Made by a program: the position numbers and the translations under genes
Assembly: GCA_902781465.1 (NCBI GenBank)
Contig: CACZJK010000003.1
Coordinates: 170,579 to 234,578, forward strand
Length of the DNA stretch: 64,000 bases
From: an uncultured Pseudomonadota bacterium
GTDB taxonomy: Bacteria; Pseudomonadota; Alphaproteobacteria; Rs-D84
Reading direction: 5' to 3'
In this document: positions 27,785 through 35,775 of the stretch, piece after piece
Layout: the number at the start of each line of letters is the position of its first letter
How positions within the stretch are numbered: the first letter of the stretch is position 1
The notes under the pieces: model-generated
What the model was told of the DNA's origin: nothing
The model's database searches: none
What the model saw: the letters and a program-made list of their open reading frames with translations, nothing else

Positions 27785-27813
27785 TTGACACTTGCTGTTT
27801 ATGGTAGTAAAGT
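27785..27813 (+). promoter_or_regulatory. sigma70-type promoter of proS
   Basis: Consensus TTGACA (27785-27790), 17 bases, TAAAGT (27808-27813). The proS ATG lies 36 bases downstream behind ACGGGGAAAC. Confidence 0.7.
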
Positions 27814-27848
27814 TTGACGGTAAAACACAAAACCTAACGGGGAAACAA

Positions 27849-29627
27849 ATGAAAATAAACGAAATATTGGGTAAAAGATACAAAGAAAAACCAAACGATG
27901 CTAAATTAAAAAGTCATGAATTATTGTTGCGTGGTGGCTATATTCGCCCGGTCAGCAGTGGTATTTTCTCTGTTTTGATGCCAGGCCTTCGTGTTTTAAA
28001 GAATATTGAAAACATTGTCCGCCAAGAAATCAACAATGTAGGTGGCCAAGAAGTTGAAATGCCTTTGGTTCAGCCAAAAGAATTATGGCAAGAATCTGGC
28101 CGTTATGAGGCTATCAATGATGAATTGGTACGTTTCAAGGACAGAAATGACCACGATAATGTTTTGGCGATGACTCACGAAGAAGCGGCGGTTGCTTTGG
28201 CGCGTACAGAAGCGACATCTTACAAAGATTATCCTTTTTCGATTTATCAATTTGCCAAGAAATTCCGCGATGAAGCACGCCCACGTGGTGGCCTGGTTCG
28301 TGTAAAAGAATTCACTATGAAAGACGCTTATTCCTTTCATCGTGATTTAGACAGTTTGAATAAAACATATCTGGAATACGCCATCGCTTATGACAGAATA
28401 TTCGCGCGCGCTGGTATCCCAGAAGTCATTTCTATACAATCAGACAGCGGTATGATGGGTGGAAAAATCGCACACGAATATATGTTGTTGACCCCATCAG
28501 GCGAAGATACAATTATAACCTGTGATAAATGTGGCTATAAAGCGAACAAGGAAGTTGCTGTTTCTAAAATCGCTGTTAAAAACGGCGATGAAGAAATGTT
28601 GGCTTTGGAAAAAGTCCACACACCTGATATTAAAACAATTGAAGATTTGGCAAAGCATTTTGGTATTGAAACATACCGTATGGCCAAAGCAGTTGTTTAT
28701 AAAAATCCAACTACTAACCAGGCTGTTATCGTTATGATACGTGGCGACCGCGAAGTCAACGAAAACAAATTGGCCAAGATTTTACAGTTTGTTCCAGAAT
28801 TCGCAGACGATGCTGTATTTGCGGCATCTGGCATAGTCCCAGGATTTGCGTCTGCCTATGGTGCAAAAAATGCGATAGTTGTTGTCGATGAATCTTTGCG
28901 CAACGAACGCAATTTGATTACAGGCGCGAACGAACGTGATTACCATATCAAGAATTTTAATGTAGAACGCGATTTACCAGACGCTAAATTCGCAGACGTG
29001 GCCTCTGTTATGGATGGGGACACTTGCGCAATTTGTGGCGCGCCTATCAAGGTCAATCGTGGAATCGAAGTAGGTAATATTTTCCAATTGGGTGATAAAT
29101 ATACAACACCTATGAAAATGACATATACAGATGAAAACGGGACATTACAAACGCCAATTATGGGTTGTTATGGTATCGGTATTGGTCGTTTAATGGCCAG
29201 TGTTATCGAAGCCAAACACGATGATCGTGGTCCTATTTGGCCTGTTTCGATTGCGCCTTGGGTTGTGTCTGTAACTGCGCTGGCATCCAAGAATCCTGAA
29301 ATCGATACAGTAAAGATTGCTGGTGATTTATACGAACAATTACAAAAAGCAGGCTTGTCTGTATTATTGGATGATCGTGAAACCAGTGCCGGCGAAAAAT
29401 TCGCAGATATTGATTTATTGGGCATTCCATTACAATTGGTGGCCAGCCAGAAAACCCTTGAACAAAATCAAATCGAAGTCAAAGTTCGTGAAACAGGCGA
29501 AAAGACTTTGATTGATTTGGATAAAGTTGTTGCGTATGCAATCGATTGGGTTCGTGCCGAAAACGAAAAGTTGATGGATATTGCTGCCAATGTCAAAGGT
29601 CTGGATACAAGTTTCATAAAGAAATAA
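27849..29627 (+). CDS. proS: Prolyl-tRNA synthetase, bacterial long form
   Basis: Charges tRNA-Pro. The start at 27849 follows a Shine-Dalgarno; the frame is open further upstream. The 592-aa product has class II motif 1 (VSSGIFSVLMPGLRVLKNIENIVRQE), TH-E loop AMTHEEA, motif 2 KFRDEARPRGGLVRVKEFTMKDAYSFH, an editing-type insertion domain (about residues 225-400) with YRMAKAVVY, motif 3 GIGIGRLMASVIEAKHDDRG and a C-terminal anticodon-binding domain. The next gene starts two bases after its stop. Confidence 0.96.
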   Translation: MKINEILGKRYKEKPNDAKLKSHELLLRGGYIRPVSSGIFSVLMPGLRVLKNIENIVRQEINNVGGQEVEMPLVQPKELWQESGRYEAINDELVRFKDRNDHDNVLAMTHEEAAVALARTEATSYKDYPFSIYQFAKKFRDEARPRGGLVRVKEFTMKDAYSFHRDLDSLNKTYLEYAIAYDRIFARAGIPEVISIQSDSGMMGGKIAHEYMLLTPSGEDTIITCDKCGYKANKEVAVSKIAVKNGDEEMLALEKVHTPDIKTIEDLAKHFGIETYRMAKAVVYKNPTTNQAVIVMIRGDREVNENKLAKILQFVPEFADDAVFAASGIVPGFASAYGAKNAIVVVDESLRNERNLITGANERDYHIKNFNVERDLPDAKFADVASVMDGDTCAICGAPIKVNRGIEVGNIFQLGDKYTTPMKMTYTDENGTLQTPIMGCYGIGIGRLMASVIEAKHDDRGPIWPVSIAPWVVSVTALASKNPEIDTVKIAGDLYEQLQKAGLSVLLDDRETSAGEKFADIDLLGIPLQLVASQKTLEQNQIEVKVRETGEKTLIDLDKVVAYAIDWVRAENEKLMDIAANVKGLDTSFIKK

Positions 29628-29628
29628 T

Positions 29629-30192
29629 ATGATAGTAAGTTTTGACCTGGACGATGTGATTTTTAATATGCGCCCGCTTACCCTTGAAGCCTTTAAAAGG
29701 GCAGGGTTGCCGTTTGTTAAACAGACTTCGTGGAACATTGACGAAATATTTCCGAAAAAGTTGTGTGATAACCTGATAGACCTGTGGGCCAGTGATATGC
29801 TTTACACAATGCCGGTTCTTGATAAACAAATGCCGTATATCTTGAACAACCTTATGGCACAACCGGGCGTGGATGTTTTGTTTGTGACAGAACGCAGATT
29901 GAAACAGCCTGAAAAAACATTTCGTCAGTTAAGAAATGCCGGAATAAATTGCAGTTATGCTCAGGTATATGACCAAGAAGGCCTTAAATCTGATATTTTA
30001 AGGGAAATTGGCCCAGATATTCATTTTGACGACAGTCCAAATGTTATTCAGGGGTGTCTGACTAAATCTGTGCCGGTCGTAATGATAAGTAATAATTCAA
30101 CGCTTTACAATCACCACCTGCGCGGCGTGGTTAAATATTACACAAATTTGCGTACCGCATTGAACAAAGAAGTCTTAAACAAAATCAGATAA
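29629..30192 (+). CDS. HAD-superfamily 5'-nucleotidase-like phosphatase
   Basis: A 187-aa protein beginning with HAD motif I as SFDLDDVIF (nucleophile DLD). LFVTERR takes the motif II position, K in EGLKSDILR motif III, and HFDDSPNVI motif IV. This arrangement resembles the 5'(3')-deoxyribonucleotidase (NT5C/YorS) branch. The substrate is not readable from sequence. It is translationally linked to proS by a one-base spacer. Confidence 0.78.
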   Translation: MIVSFDLDDVIFNMRPLTLEAFKRAGLPFVKQTSWNIDEIFPKKLCDNLIDLWASDMLYTMPVLDKQMPYILNNLMAQPGVDVLFVTERRLKQPEKTFRQLRNAGINCSYAQVYDQEGLKSDILREIGPDIHFDDSPNVIQGCLTKSVPVVMISNNSTLYNHHLRGVVKYYTNLRTALNKEVLNKIR

Positions 30193-30229
30193 CTTTCACA
30201 ATCTGTCTTTGTTATTGTCGCGGACCAGG

Positions 30230-30362
30230 TTCTCCCCCCGTGGGGGAGTTCGCGTAGCAGGAGGGGGGTATTCTGGTTTATTTGTTATACCGAACGACTG
30301 GGACAATTGTTTTTCAACCCCCCTCACCACTTCGTGGTCCTCTCCCCCACGTTGGGGGAGAA
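30230..30362. repeat. Dispersed GC-rich inverted-repeat element, copy 4
   Basis: It begins TTCTCCCCCCGTGGGGGAG, continues TTCGCGTAGCAGGAGGGGGGT exactly as copy 1, and ends CCCCACGTTGGGGGAGAA. It abuts the stop codon of the Cys-rich gene of pair C. Copies 1 and 4 also share the AT-rich centre in part (ATTC-GGT, CCGAAC-G-TGG-ACA). Confidence 0.7.
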
Positions 30363-30878
30363 CTAATTTGGGTTCTTAATCCGCCACCCACCGAACTTAT
30401 ACCCTGGTCTGGTTGGTTCTGGTGGTAATGTTATCGCACCACCATATAAACAGGTATTTTGGGTAATATTTGTCCCATCATCCCAGTTTATAGTTATTGT
30501 ATTTGGTATGAATACAGGTTCTAATTTTGCGCTTTCTGATTCATCTGGGAATAACAGATTTACATTACAACCATTATAAACATTTTCTGATATAGGGTTT
30601 TTGAAAGATATGCCTTGGTTTCTATCTGGATTATATGCATATGTCCCACCCGGACAATCATAACCAGATGGACACGATACACAACCCAAGGCATCCTTTG
30701 GTAAATAATAACCATTATTACAATTATAGGTATTTATATTGAATACAGGTAATAGCACAGACATATTATCAAACACAGACAAGACCGTATTATTACAACC
30801 ATTGTTTATATTATTGTCGATAACATCTGCCAATGATGGTTGTGTAAGTAATAAAGATAATAACAAAATTTTTTTCAT
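30363..30878 (-). CDS. Secreted Cys-rich/InlB-repeat protein (second gene of pair C)
   Basis: A 171-aa protein with signal peptide MKKILLLSLLLTQPSLA, the pattern INTYNCNNGYYLPKDALGC then CVSCPSGYDCPGGTYAYNPDRNQGI, and a C-terminal InlB-type repeat ITINWDDGTNITQNTCLYGG...PGYKFGGWR. It has the AAGGAGATATAGAT start region shared with pair B. An extra N-terminal segment (NNINNGCNNTVLSVFDNM) resembles the one in the pair E protein (NVVNGCNTNFLDLIGG). It is bracketed by repeat copies 4 and 5. Confidence 0.83.
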   Translation of the reverse strand: MKKILLLSLLLTQPSLADVIDNNINNGCNNTVLSVFDNMSVLLPVFNINTYNCNNGYYLPKDALGCVSCPSGYDCPGGTYAYNPDRNQGISFKNPISENVYNGCNVNLLFPDESESAKLEPVFIPNTITINWDDGTNITQNTCLYGGAITLPPEPTRPGYKFGGWRIKNPN

Positions 30879-30906
30879 ATCTATATCTCCTTATTCCAGA
30901 GGGCCT

Positions 30907-31010
30907 AATTCCCCTCTTGGGAGGGGAGGACCGCTTGCGGTGGGGAGGGGACAAATAAAATATTAAATATAAATTTAATCGGACAATCCACCCCTCCGGT
31001 GGAGGGGAAT
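30907..31010. repeat. Dispersed GC-rich inverted-repeat element, copy 5
   Basis: It begins AATTCCCCTCTTGGGAGGGG and ends CCCCTCCGGTGGAGGGGAAT, with an AT-rich centre. It fills the spacer between the two genes of secreted pair C, the same position as copy 3 in pair B. Confidence 0.68.
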
Positions 31011-31051
31011 CCGCAGGATGCACCAGAGCGACGGCGCATGGCGAATTTTAT

Positions 31052-31783
31052 CTATTCCCCAGAACCTATGATTGGACCCGCGATGAATTGACCTGTGCCG
31101 GCATTGTAATAGAATTTATGTTCCACCAAGTCATACAAGCACGGTGTGCCGTCTTTGATTACAGGAATAAAATCACGAACAAGGATGTCGTTGACGTATA
31201 TTTGAAAATAATATAGTTTTAATACCTTTTTAGAAATACCACCAAAAGACGATTCTGCAAATAAAAATATCGGTAAATTATTGGTTGAAGAACTTTTGTT
31301 TAAACCCATAATTACATTGTTTATTTTAATATAAGAATTGTTTTTATACATCTGCATTTCTACTATATAATCTATGTTTTTTTGTATCGCTGGAGATATA
31401 TCAAATCTACTGCCCATTAAATATCCAGAAGAAGCCCAAAGAAAATTTTCACCACCAGAACTATTTGCTCCAAATATCACACCATCGACATTATTCCAAT
31501 TAATTTTAAAAATAAGTTTAACCGTGCCATCAAAAGTATACCCTGTATCAATATACTGTGTCCCCGTACTTTCCAAATATTCGATTCGTTGGATGTTGGC
31601 GGCGCGCCAGCCGGCAAAGGTATAACCGCGTTTTGTTGGTGGGGTTGGTAATATTAAATCGTCACCAACTGTACATGTTGCACTTTCATATACTGTATCA
31701 TCTTCATTCATATAATACAGGTTTATCGCATATAAAGGTACGCTAAGAAATATTGCGGTTATAAATAATAAAAACTTTTTCAT
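31052..31783 (-). CDS. Secreted InlB-repeat plus lectin-fold-like protein (first gene of pair C)
   Basis: I chose the ATG at 31783, after GGGGGAAAGG, rather than the long frame to 32062, which runs through the structured leader. The 243-aa product has a signal peptide (MKKFLLFITAIFLSVPLYA), the N-terminal repeat with TKRGYTFAGW, and RIEYLESTGTQYIDTGYTFDG opening the putative beta-sandwich. The C-terminal LVRDFIPVIKDGTPCLYD...FYYNAGTGQFIAGPIIGSGE is common to the first genes of the pairs. Confidence 0.84.
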   Translation of the reverse strand: MKKFLLFITAIFLSVPLYAINLYYMNEDDTVYESATCTVGDDLILPTPPTKRGYTFAGWRAANIQRIEYLESTGTQYIDTGYTFDGTVKLIFKINWNNVDGVIFGANSSGGENFLWASSGYLMGSRFDISPAIQKNIDYIVEMQMYKNNSYIKINNVIMGLNKSSSTNNLPIFLFAESSFGGISKKVLKLYYFQIYVNDILVRDFIPVIKDGTPCLYDLVEHKFYYNAGTGQFIAGPIIGSGE

Positions 31784-32022
31784 CCTTTCCCCCGATTTTG
31801 TAATAAAAAGACCGTCCAAAAGGCGGTCGGGGGTTAGAACAGCACATATATAAGATGCCCCGCTTACGCGGCACCCCGACCAAATGTCAGGGGTTTGGCA
31901 ACAAAGTGCCAAGGGCGGATTACGACACAACGCGCGCCGTATATATAAGGGATGTTCTAAGTCCCGAAACCAATTCCCATTGGATTCAATATTATTATAA
32001 AAGAAAGCCCGATAAATGTAAA
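31784..32022 (-). promoter_or_regulatory. Promoter and attenuator leader RNA C (class 2)
   Basis: Minus strand: TTTACA (32017-32022), 17 bases, TATAAT (31994-31999). The 5' hairpin AATCCAAT-GGGA-ATTGGTTT (31967-31986) starts about 7 bases after the -10 box and is followed by CGGG. Further on, TTGGC/GCCAA forms the variable hairpin and CCCC.GAC/GTCGGGG (plus-strand 31875-31893) the anti-antiterminator. GGTCGGGG (31874-31881) is exactly complementary to CCCCGACC (31825-31832), which overlaps the terminator arm GACCGCC paired to GG.CGGTC (31810-31828) before a U-run. The gene starts after GGGGGAAAGG. Confidence 0.7.
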
Positions 32023-32188
32023 TTGAAAAAAATTGCCTGCTTTTTATATATGAAAAATACACTGTATCATAGTTTTTTCTAGGTTTGAATTCTTATTGTG
32101 GTTGTTTTTATTGAATTTATTCTTGTTGTCTGATAATCTTCTTAATTGGATAGTAAACAAAATAACAATTTCAAGGAAGGAGTATACT

Positions 32189-32437
32189 ATGAATCATTAT
32201 CAAATTTGGCATGCGATAGAATTGTTTGCTCGCGAACATGGAATGAGTTGTTCTGGGCTTGCTAAATACAGTGGACTGGATCCAACCACTTTTAACAAAA
32301 GCAAACGGGAATCAGTTTTTGGTCAACCGCGTTGGCCTTCGACGTCCAGTATTGCAAAGATAATAAATGCGACCGGTGCAAAGCCTGATGATTTCTTTAA
32401 ACTTGTTGGCGCCAATAATAATTCAAATGAAAAATGA
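32189..32437 (+). CDS. Small HTH regulator (phage-repressor-type DNA-binding domain only)
   Basis: The ATG at 32189 follows AAGGAAGGAG. The 82-aa protein consists of the helix-turn-helix that begins alphaproteobacterial S24/LexA-like repressors: IELFAREHGMSCSGLAKYSGL, then DPTTFNKSKR and the wing-like QPRWPSTSSIAKIINATG. The C-terminal autoprotease domain is absent. A 54%-like paralogue by eye is at 54776. It is divergent from leader C with promoters about 170 bases apart, so it may control the secreted-protein operon. Confidence 0.8.
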   Translation: MNHYQIWHAIELFAREHGMSCSGLAKYSGLDPTTFNKSKRESVFGQPRWPSTSSIAKIINATGAKPDDFFKLVGANNNSNEK

Positions 32438-32462
32438 CAAGAATATTTGTCCGAAACAATAT

Positions 32463-32484
32463 AAAAAAGGTGCCGTTTGGCACC
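32463..32484 (-). terminator. Intrinsic terminator of metK
   Basis: GGTGCC-AAAC-GGCACC on the minus strand followed by TTTTTTAT. It begins 5 bases after the metK stop and is oriented against the HTH gene from the left. Confidence 0.8.
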
Positions 32485-32488
32485 TTGT

Positions 32489-33499
32489 CTAACCTTGTAT
32501 TCCAGATATACTTTTGTCGCATAATTTTGCATAAATCGGTTTATTCAAACCATAGGCTTTTATTAAGTTACTTGGTTTTTGATTGCACCAGAGATCGTGA
32601 TAGGAAACAACCCCGTTTTTAATTGTTTTAATCAGGCCACTGGGCAACTCGGCACGTCCGATGCACGAAGACAGGTAAACAAAGCATTCATCGTTGTCGG
32701 CCAAGTTTTCGCACGCCAGGATACGAGCATACACATTAAGGGTTAAATCTGCCTTGCTGGGGTCCTTGGTCCATGGACTGCCACCACCAATCGGGCAGGC
32801 GGTGGAATAAAAGTCACAGGCTAATTTGCGTCCGGTAACACCACAATCGGCGATGGAACCATGATATGTATAACGTCCGGTACCATTTATGATAATGTTC
32901 GCTGGCTTTTCGCCTAGGACAGAAATCACAAAATCGGTCAGATCTTCGTCCCTTAGCATTGGTATTGCCACGATAGCGGTTTCAATCTTGTCATCGTTCA
33001 AAGTGATTTGGGTTTTAATGTCTAAACCAAGATTATCGGATTGACGTGCCTTTTCGTACAGGGCTTTGTTAAGCTTCCGGGCCAAAAACAATTCCCGATT
33101 TATCTTCCCTTCGCCTTGGCAGGCATAACCAACAAACACGCCCTGATCACCCCAGCCGTCCTGATTAACCCCTTTGGCGATATCGGACGATTGTACTCCA
33201 ATCATGTTGATAACTTTGACCTTGTCCGGATCAATAGCATATTCTCCCCATATTGACGCATAACGTTCATCGTACCCTATCTCTGAAAGGGCAGACTTAA
33301 CATGGTCAGTCAAATCGCCGAGTGGGGCAGAGGTAGTAACTTCACCGCCAAGAACAACGGTGTTATCCTTGATCATAACTTCAACGGCATATCTGGTATG
33401 TGGGTCTTGTTCGATTAACCGATCCAATATGTAACTTGAAATGTAATCGGCGATTTTATCTGGGTGTCCCAATGACACCGCTTCTGCTGTTCTTTGCAT
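32489..33499 (-). CDS. metK: S-adenosylmethionine synthetase, short divergent form
   Basis: Makes SAM from methionine and ATP. The 336-aa product keeps SLGHPDKIADYIS (methionine/ATP loop), VVLGGEVTTSA, QDGWGDQGVFVGYAC, GRKLACDFY and GGGSPWTKDPSKADLTLNVYARILA. It is about 45 residues shorter than the usual 380-390 aa and lacks the common N-terminal strand and part of the C-terminus. Base composition looks richer in GC than the flanks, which may signal transfer. AAAGGAGTATATT precedes the ATG. A SAM-II riboswitch and a leader ORF precede the gene. Confidence 0.9.
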   Translation of the reverse strand: MQRTAEAVSLGHPDKIADYISSYILDRLIEQDPHTRYAVEVMIKDNTVVLGGEVTTSAPLGDLTDHVKSALSEIGYDERYASIWGEYAIDPDKVKVINMIGVQSSDIAKGVNQDGWGDQGVFVGYACQGEGKINRELFLARKLNKALYEKARQSDNLGLDIKTQITLNDDKIETAIVAIPMLRDEDLTDFVISVLGEKPANIIINGTGRYTYHGSIADCGVTGRKLACDFYSTACPIGGGSPWTKDPSKADLTLNVYARILACENLADNDECFVYLSSCIGRAELPSGLIKTIKNGVVSYHDLWCNQKPSNLIKAYGLNKPIYAKLCDKSISGIQG

Positions 33500-33612
33500 A
33501 ATATACTCCTTTGGTTTTTGCAGTAAGAACCAAAGGTGGATTTCATATAGCTACCAACACAGGTGCAAACGTCCTGTGCAAAATGCGGCATAAAATATAG
33601 GAAAAATTGCAT
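33415..33612 (-). CDS. Leader ORF overlapping the metK start
   Basis: A 65-codon frame with an excellent AAGGAG Shine-Dalgarno that forms the 3' part of the SAM-II riboswitch. It starts MQFFLYFMPHFAQDVCTCV and reads through the metK ribosome-binding site into metK in another frame, overlapping its start by 85 bases. Translation would cross the hairpin that hides the metK Shine-Dalgarno, so it may act by coupling. No protein family is recognised; the peptide itself may not matter. Confidence 0.4.
   Translation of the reverse strand: MQFFLYFMPHFAQDVCTCVGSYMKSTFGSYCKNQRSILCKEQQKRCHWDTQIKSPITFQVTYWIG
33508..33543 (-). promoter_or_regulatory. metK Shine-Dalgarno sequestering hairpin and competing strand
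   Basis: On the minus strand CCTTTGG (33530-33536) pairs perfectly with CCAAAGG (33508-33514), which covers most of the AAAGGAG ribosome-binding site. The same 5' arm belongs to AAATCCACCTT (33533-33543), an 11-bp exact complement of AAGGTGGATTT (33660-33670) in the riboswitch. The two pairings exclude each other. Confidence 0.6.
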
Positions 33613-33619
33613 ATAACAA

Positions 33620-33673
33620 CTCCTTGTTTAGTCCATTTAGAGGTAGGACAAGTCAGGTTAAATCCACCTTGAT
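33620..33673 (-). promoter_or_regulatory. SAM-II riboswitch
   Basis: The minus strand carries the SAM-II conserved blocks in order: GGATTTAACC, a short P1 (AGGTGGA 33663-33669 with TCC.ACCT 33641-33648), CTAAATG and CTAAACAAGGAG. P2 of the H-type pseudoknot can form between CTTGT (33648-33652) and ACAAG (33623-33627), the latter reaching into the Shine-Dalgarno of the leader ORF. SAM-II aptamers sense S-adenosylmethionine and are typical of Alphaproteobacteria. The match is from memory of the class, not a covariance search. Confidence 0.72.
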
Positions 33674-33680
33674 TGAAAGT

Positions 33681-33709
33681 AGTATAACATAGCCCCAAAA
33701 TAAAATCAA
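33681..33709 (-). promoter_or_regulatory. sigma70-type promoter of the metK leader
   Basis: On the minus strand TTGATT (33704-33709), 17 bases, TATACT (33681-33686). The predicted start is within about 7 bases of the SAM-II aptamer. Confidence 0.72.
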
Positions 33710-33842
33710 TAAGGAAAGGAAACCTATTGGCTTATTCGGGCTAATATTTGGTGTAAATATATGTAATTTTCTAATTGGTTCTGAGCGTATGTGAGCGTAT
33801 TCAATGCATTGTGTAAAGAAATCTTAACACTCGCAAAACATT

Positions 33843-33865
33843 AAAAAATCCGCAGAAATCTGCGG
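33843..33865 (-). terminator. Terminator hairpin at the left island edge
   Basis: On the minus strand CCGCAGA/TCTGCGG with a two-base loop is followed by ATTTTTTAA. No gene ends here. Together with GAGCCA just upstream on that strand it may be the original 3' end and terminator of tRNA-Asn before the island inserted. The stretch 33710-33842 holds nothing else I can identify. Confidence 0.55.
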
Positions 33866-33889
33866 AAATCTTGGCTCAGAGGGTTGAAC

Positions 33890-34042
33890 ATGGGTCGTAC
33901 AAGAGAAGTATTAGATTTACTTGAGTTAGGTAAAAATGTTTCAAATTTAATGCAGCGTCTATCATCAGAAAATGTGTCAACCCAGCAGGAATCAGACAAA
34001 AACAGTCAAAATGACACCAACGCCGACAATCTGCTAAACTGA
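33890..34042 (+). CDS. Small ORF (50 aa) at the left island edge
   Basis: ATG at 33890 with AGAGGG seven bases upstream. The product (MGRTREVLDLLELGKNVSN...) is polar, Asn/Gln/Asp-rich in its second half, and unrecognised. Its stop lies in the first bases of the att-like repeat at 34041, so it may be a gene cut short by integration. Confidence 0.35.
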   Translation: MGRTREVLDLLELGKNVSNLMQRLSSENVSTQQESDKNSQNDTNADNLLN

Positions 34043-34114
34043 CACACGGATTAACAGTATTATAACTACTGCAAAGATAAACTGTAACTTGATACGGATT
34101 ATTTGTTAATAAAA

Positions 34115-34127
34115 CCCCGGAAATCTG
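34115..34127. repeat. Internal copy of the sequence flanking tRNA-Asn
   Basis: CCCCGGAAATCTG here is identical to 52841-52853 next to the tRNA-Asn 3' end. It lies 57 bases inside the anticodon-type repeat and may be a remnant of an attP or of a second integration. Confidence 0.45.
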
Positions 34128-34281
34128 CTGCGTAGGCATGTTGTGAATCATTTAATATAGGTGTCTTTTAGTGTTAATTTTTTACAAAACAACATAGATT
34201 TAATTGTGGTTAATTAATGGTTTTTAAGGTAACAAGTTGGATTTTGGTAGGATTGAAAAATCCTACCGGACCTCGCAAATA

Positions 34282-34351
34282 TTTTTTCTATTATAATAGA
34301 AATTTTATCAAAATTAAACTTTTTTTCTATCGTAATAGAAATTTAGTCAAA
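34282..34351. repeat. Two direct repeats with palindromic cores near the integrase (candidate arm sites)
   Basis: Two units of about 31 bases (34282-34312 and 34321-34351) at a 39-bp period. Their cores are TTTCTATTATAATAGAAA, a perfect palindrome, and TTTCTATCGTAATAGAAA. Placed 3' of the integrase gene and near the left end, they are candidates for integrase or Xis binding. Confidence 0.55.
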
Positions 34352-34360
34352 TATAAGAAA

Positions 34361-34384
34361 TAAAAAGCACCCATAACGGGTGCT
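34361..34384 (-). terminator. Intrinsic terminator of the integrase gene
   Basis: AGCACCC-GTTAT-GGGTGCT on the minus strand followed by TTTTTA. Confidence 0.85.
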
Positions 34385-34409
34385 AAATTCACATACAAAA
34401 TAATAAGGG

Positions 34410-35759
34410 TTATTTTATTTTCATTGCATCAGTAAGTTCAGCCACTCCAGATTCAAGATAAACCTGTTGGTCTTCTTTAAGCATAGGTGAATATGTTTTT
34501 TGTACAACAGCAGGTGTGTTCCCAAGTACTTTAGCTATTTGTTCACAAGATCTTCCAGCCTTAACCATATATGCACCAACACTACGTCTTAAATCATGGA
34601 TTCTGTACATATGATTTTGTCTCTTTTTTCTTTTTAATGTTTTGCCATTGACTGTATACTCAACATATTCTATTGATTCTTCATCTGAAGGGTCATAAAA
34701 TTCTATACCTTCTTGTCTCAATCTGGCCTTAAGATGTTTTAAAAATCTATGAAAAACATATGTATAATTTTTTATGTGTTTGCCGGAATTTTTAGAGTCT
34801 GGAAATAAATAATCCTCAGGATTATGTTTGGTTTTTGCCATTTGTCTCAGCACCTTCTTGAATTCTTGTGATACCGGAATATCTTTTGAGCCCTTCTTGT
34901 TGTGGCCTTTAGGTTCTGCTATGTGCACAACTTCATTGGGGGTTGTGTTTGATTTTTTGAGGTTAATTTTTTTTAAATCAGACCATTTTAACTGTAATAT
35001 TTCGTTTTCTCTTAACCCAGAATATAAACTAAGTTTAATAAAGTTTTTAAAGCCATCATTTCTTTTCCATTTTTCTAATTCATCCATAAAATATGGTAAA
35101 TGTTCTGGGGTTATAAATACATGGCGTGCTTCTTCTGGATAGTATTTTATACCCTTTGTAGGGTTTTTAAATGTATCAGGTGCCAAATCTTCATTGATAA
35201 GGGCGTTGAATATAGTTCTTAACATACTTATTGCTCTGTTAGCGGTTTGTGGGCTTAGACCAGAATCTTTTATTTGTTTGTGTAGCTGTATTAATTCGGC
35301 TTTCTGAATAGAAAATATAGGTTTGTTATGTAAACTACTTAATAGATTATTAAACATACCCAAATCTTTTTGATTTGTCTTAGGATCTCTTTCACAACAA
35401 TATTTAGGAAAGTATTCGTTCAAAACCCATTTTTTTAAAGTGGTACTAGGATCGAGTTTTTGATATAAATTTGCTTCTGGATTAAGGGCATTTGAAGCCA
35501 TTTCTAACAGTTGTTTCTGTACCTCTGCACGTGCTCTTTCATATGGCAAATTCGGAAAATTCCCTAAAATAGTTTCTTTGATTTTGTTAGTGCCCTTAAT
35601 TTTTTTATAAATTTCCCAGCTCTTTTTACCGGAAGGGTAGACAAGAATACATAATTCGCTTTGGTCGCTATCGTGTACTCTGTACTTTTTGTTTGGATCT
35701 GGTTGTAATTCTTGTACTTTTGTTTTGCTACTTAATTTTAATGACTTTTTAATTTCCAT
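34410..35759 (-). CDS. Tyrosine recombinase/integrase of the island
   Basis: A 449-aa phage-type integrase. It has an N-terminal arm-binding region (YRVHDSDQSELCILVYPSGKKSWEIYKK, P4-integrase-like), a SAM-like core-binding domain (TANRAISMLRTIFNALINEDL) and the catalytic domain with Arg I in YSGLRENEILQL, H-x-x-R in HDLRRS, LG-TPAVVQKTYSPM with the nucleophile Tyr. It should catalyse integration and excision at tRNA-Asn. Three 21-bp palindromes lie in its promoter region. Confidence 0.93.
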   Translation of the reverse strand: MEIKKSLKLSSKTKVQELQPDPNKKYRVHDSDQSELCILVYPSGKKSWEIYKKIKGTNKIKETILGNFPNLPYERARAEVQKQLLEMASNALNPEANLYQKLDPSTTLKKWVLNEYFPKYCCERDPKTNQKDLGMFNNLLSSLHNKPIFSIQKAELIQLHKQIKDSGLSPQTANRAISMLRTIFNALINEDLAPDTFKNPTKGIKYYPEEARHVFITPEHLPYFMDELEKWKRNDGFKNFIKLSLYSGLRENEILQLKWSDLKKINLKKSNTTPNEVVHIAEPKGHNKKGSKDIPVSQEFKKVLRQMAKTKHNPEDYLFPDSKNSGKHIKNYTYVFHRFLKHLKARLRQEGIEFYDPSDEESIEYVEYTVNGKTLKRKKRQNHMYRIHDLRRSVGAYMVKAGRSCEQIAKVLGNTPAVVQKTYSPMLKEDQQVYLESGVAELTDAMKIK

Positions 35760-35775
35760 TTATCACTCCTTTTGT

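Noticed and set aside
31784-32062. N-terminal extension of the pair C first gene up to 32062
   Set aside because: The extension runs through the structured leader and promoter, whereas 31783 has a Shine-Dalgarno and a signal peptide.
33870-33912. TGGCTC...GGGTTGAAC at the left island edge looked like a tRNA gene
   Set aside because: Only the last few bases resemble a tRNA 3' end; no cloverleaf can be drawn. It is used only as a possible displaced tRNA-Asn end.
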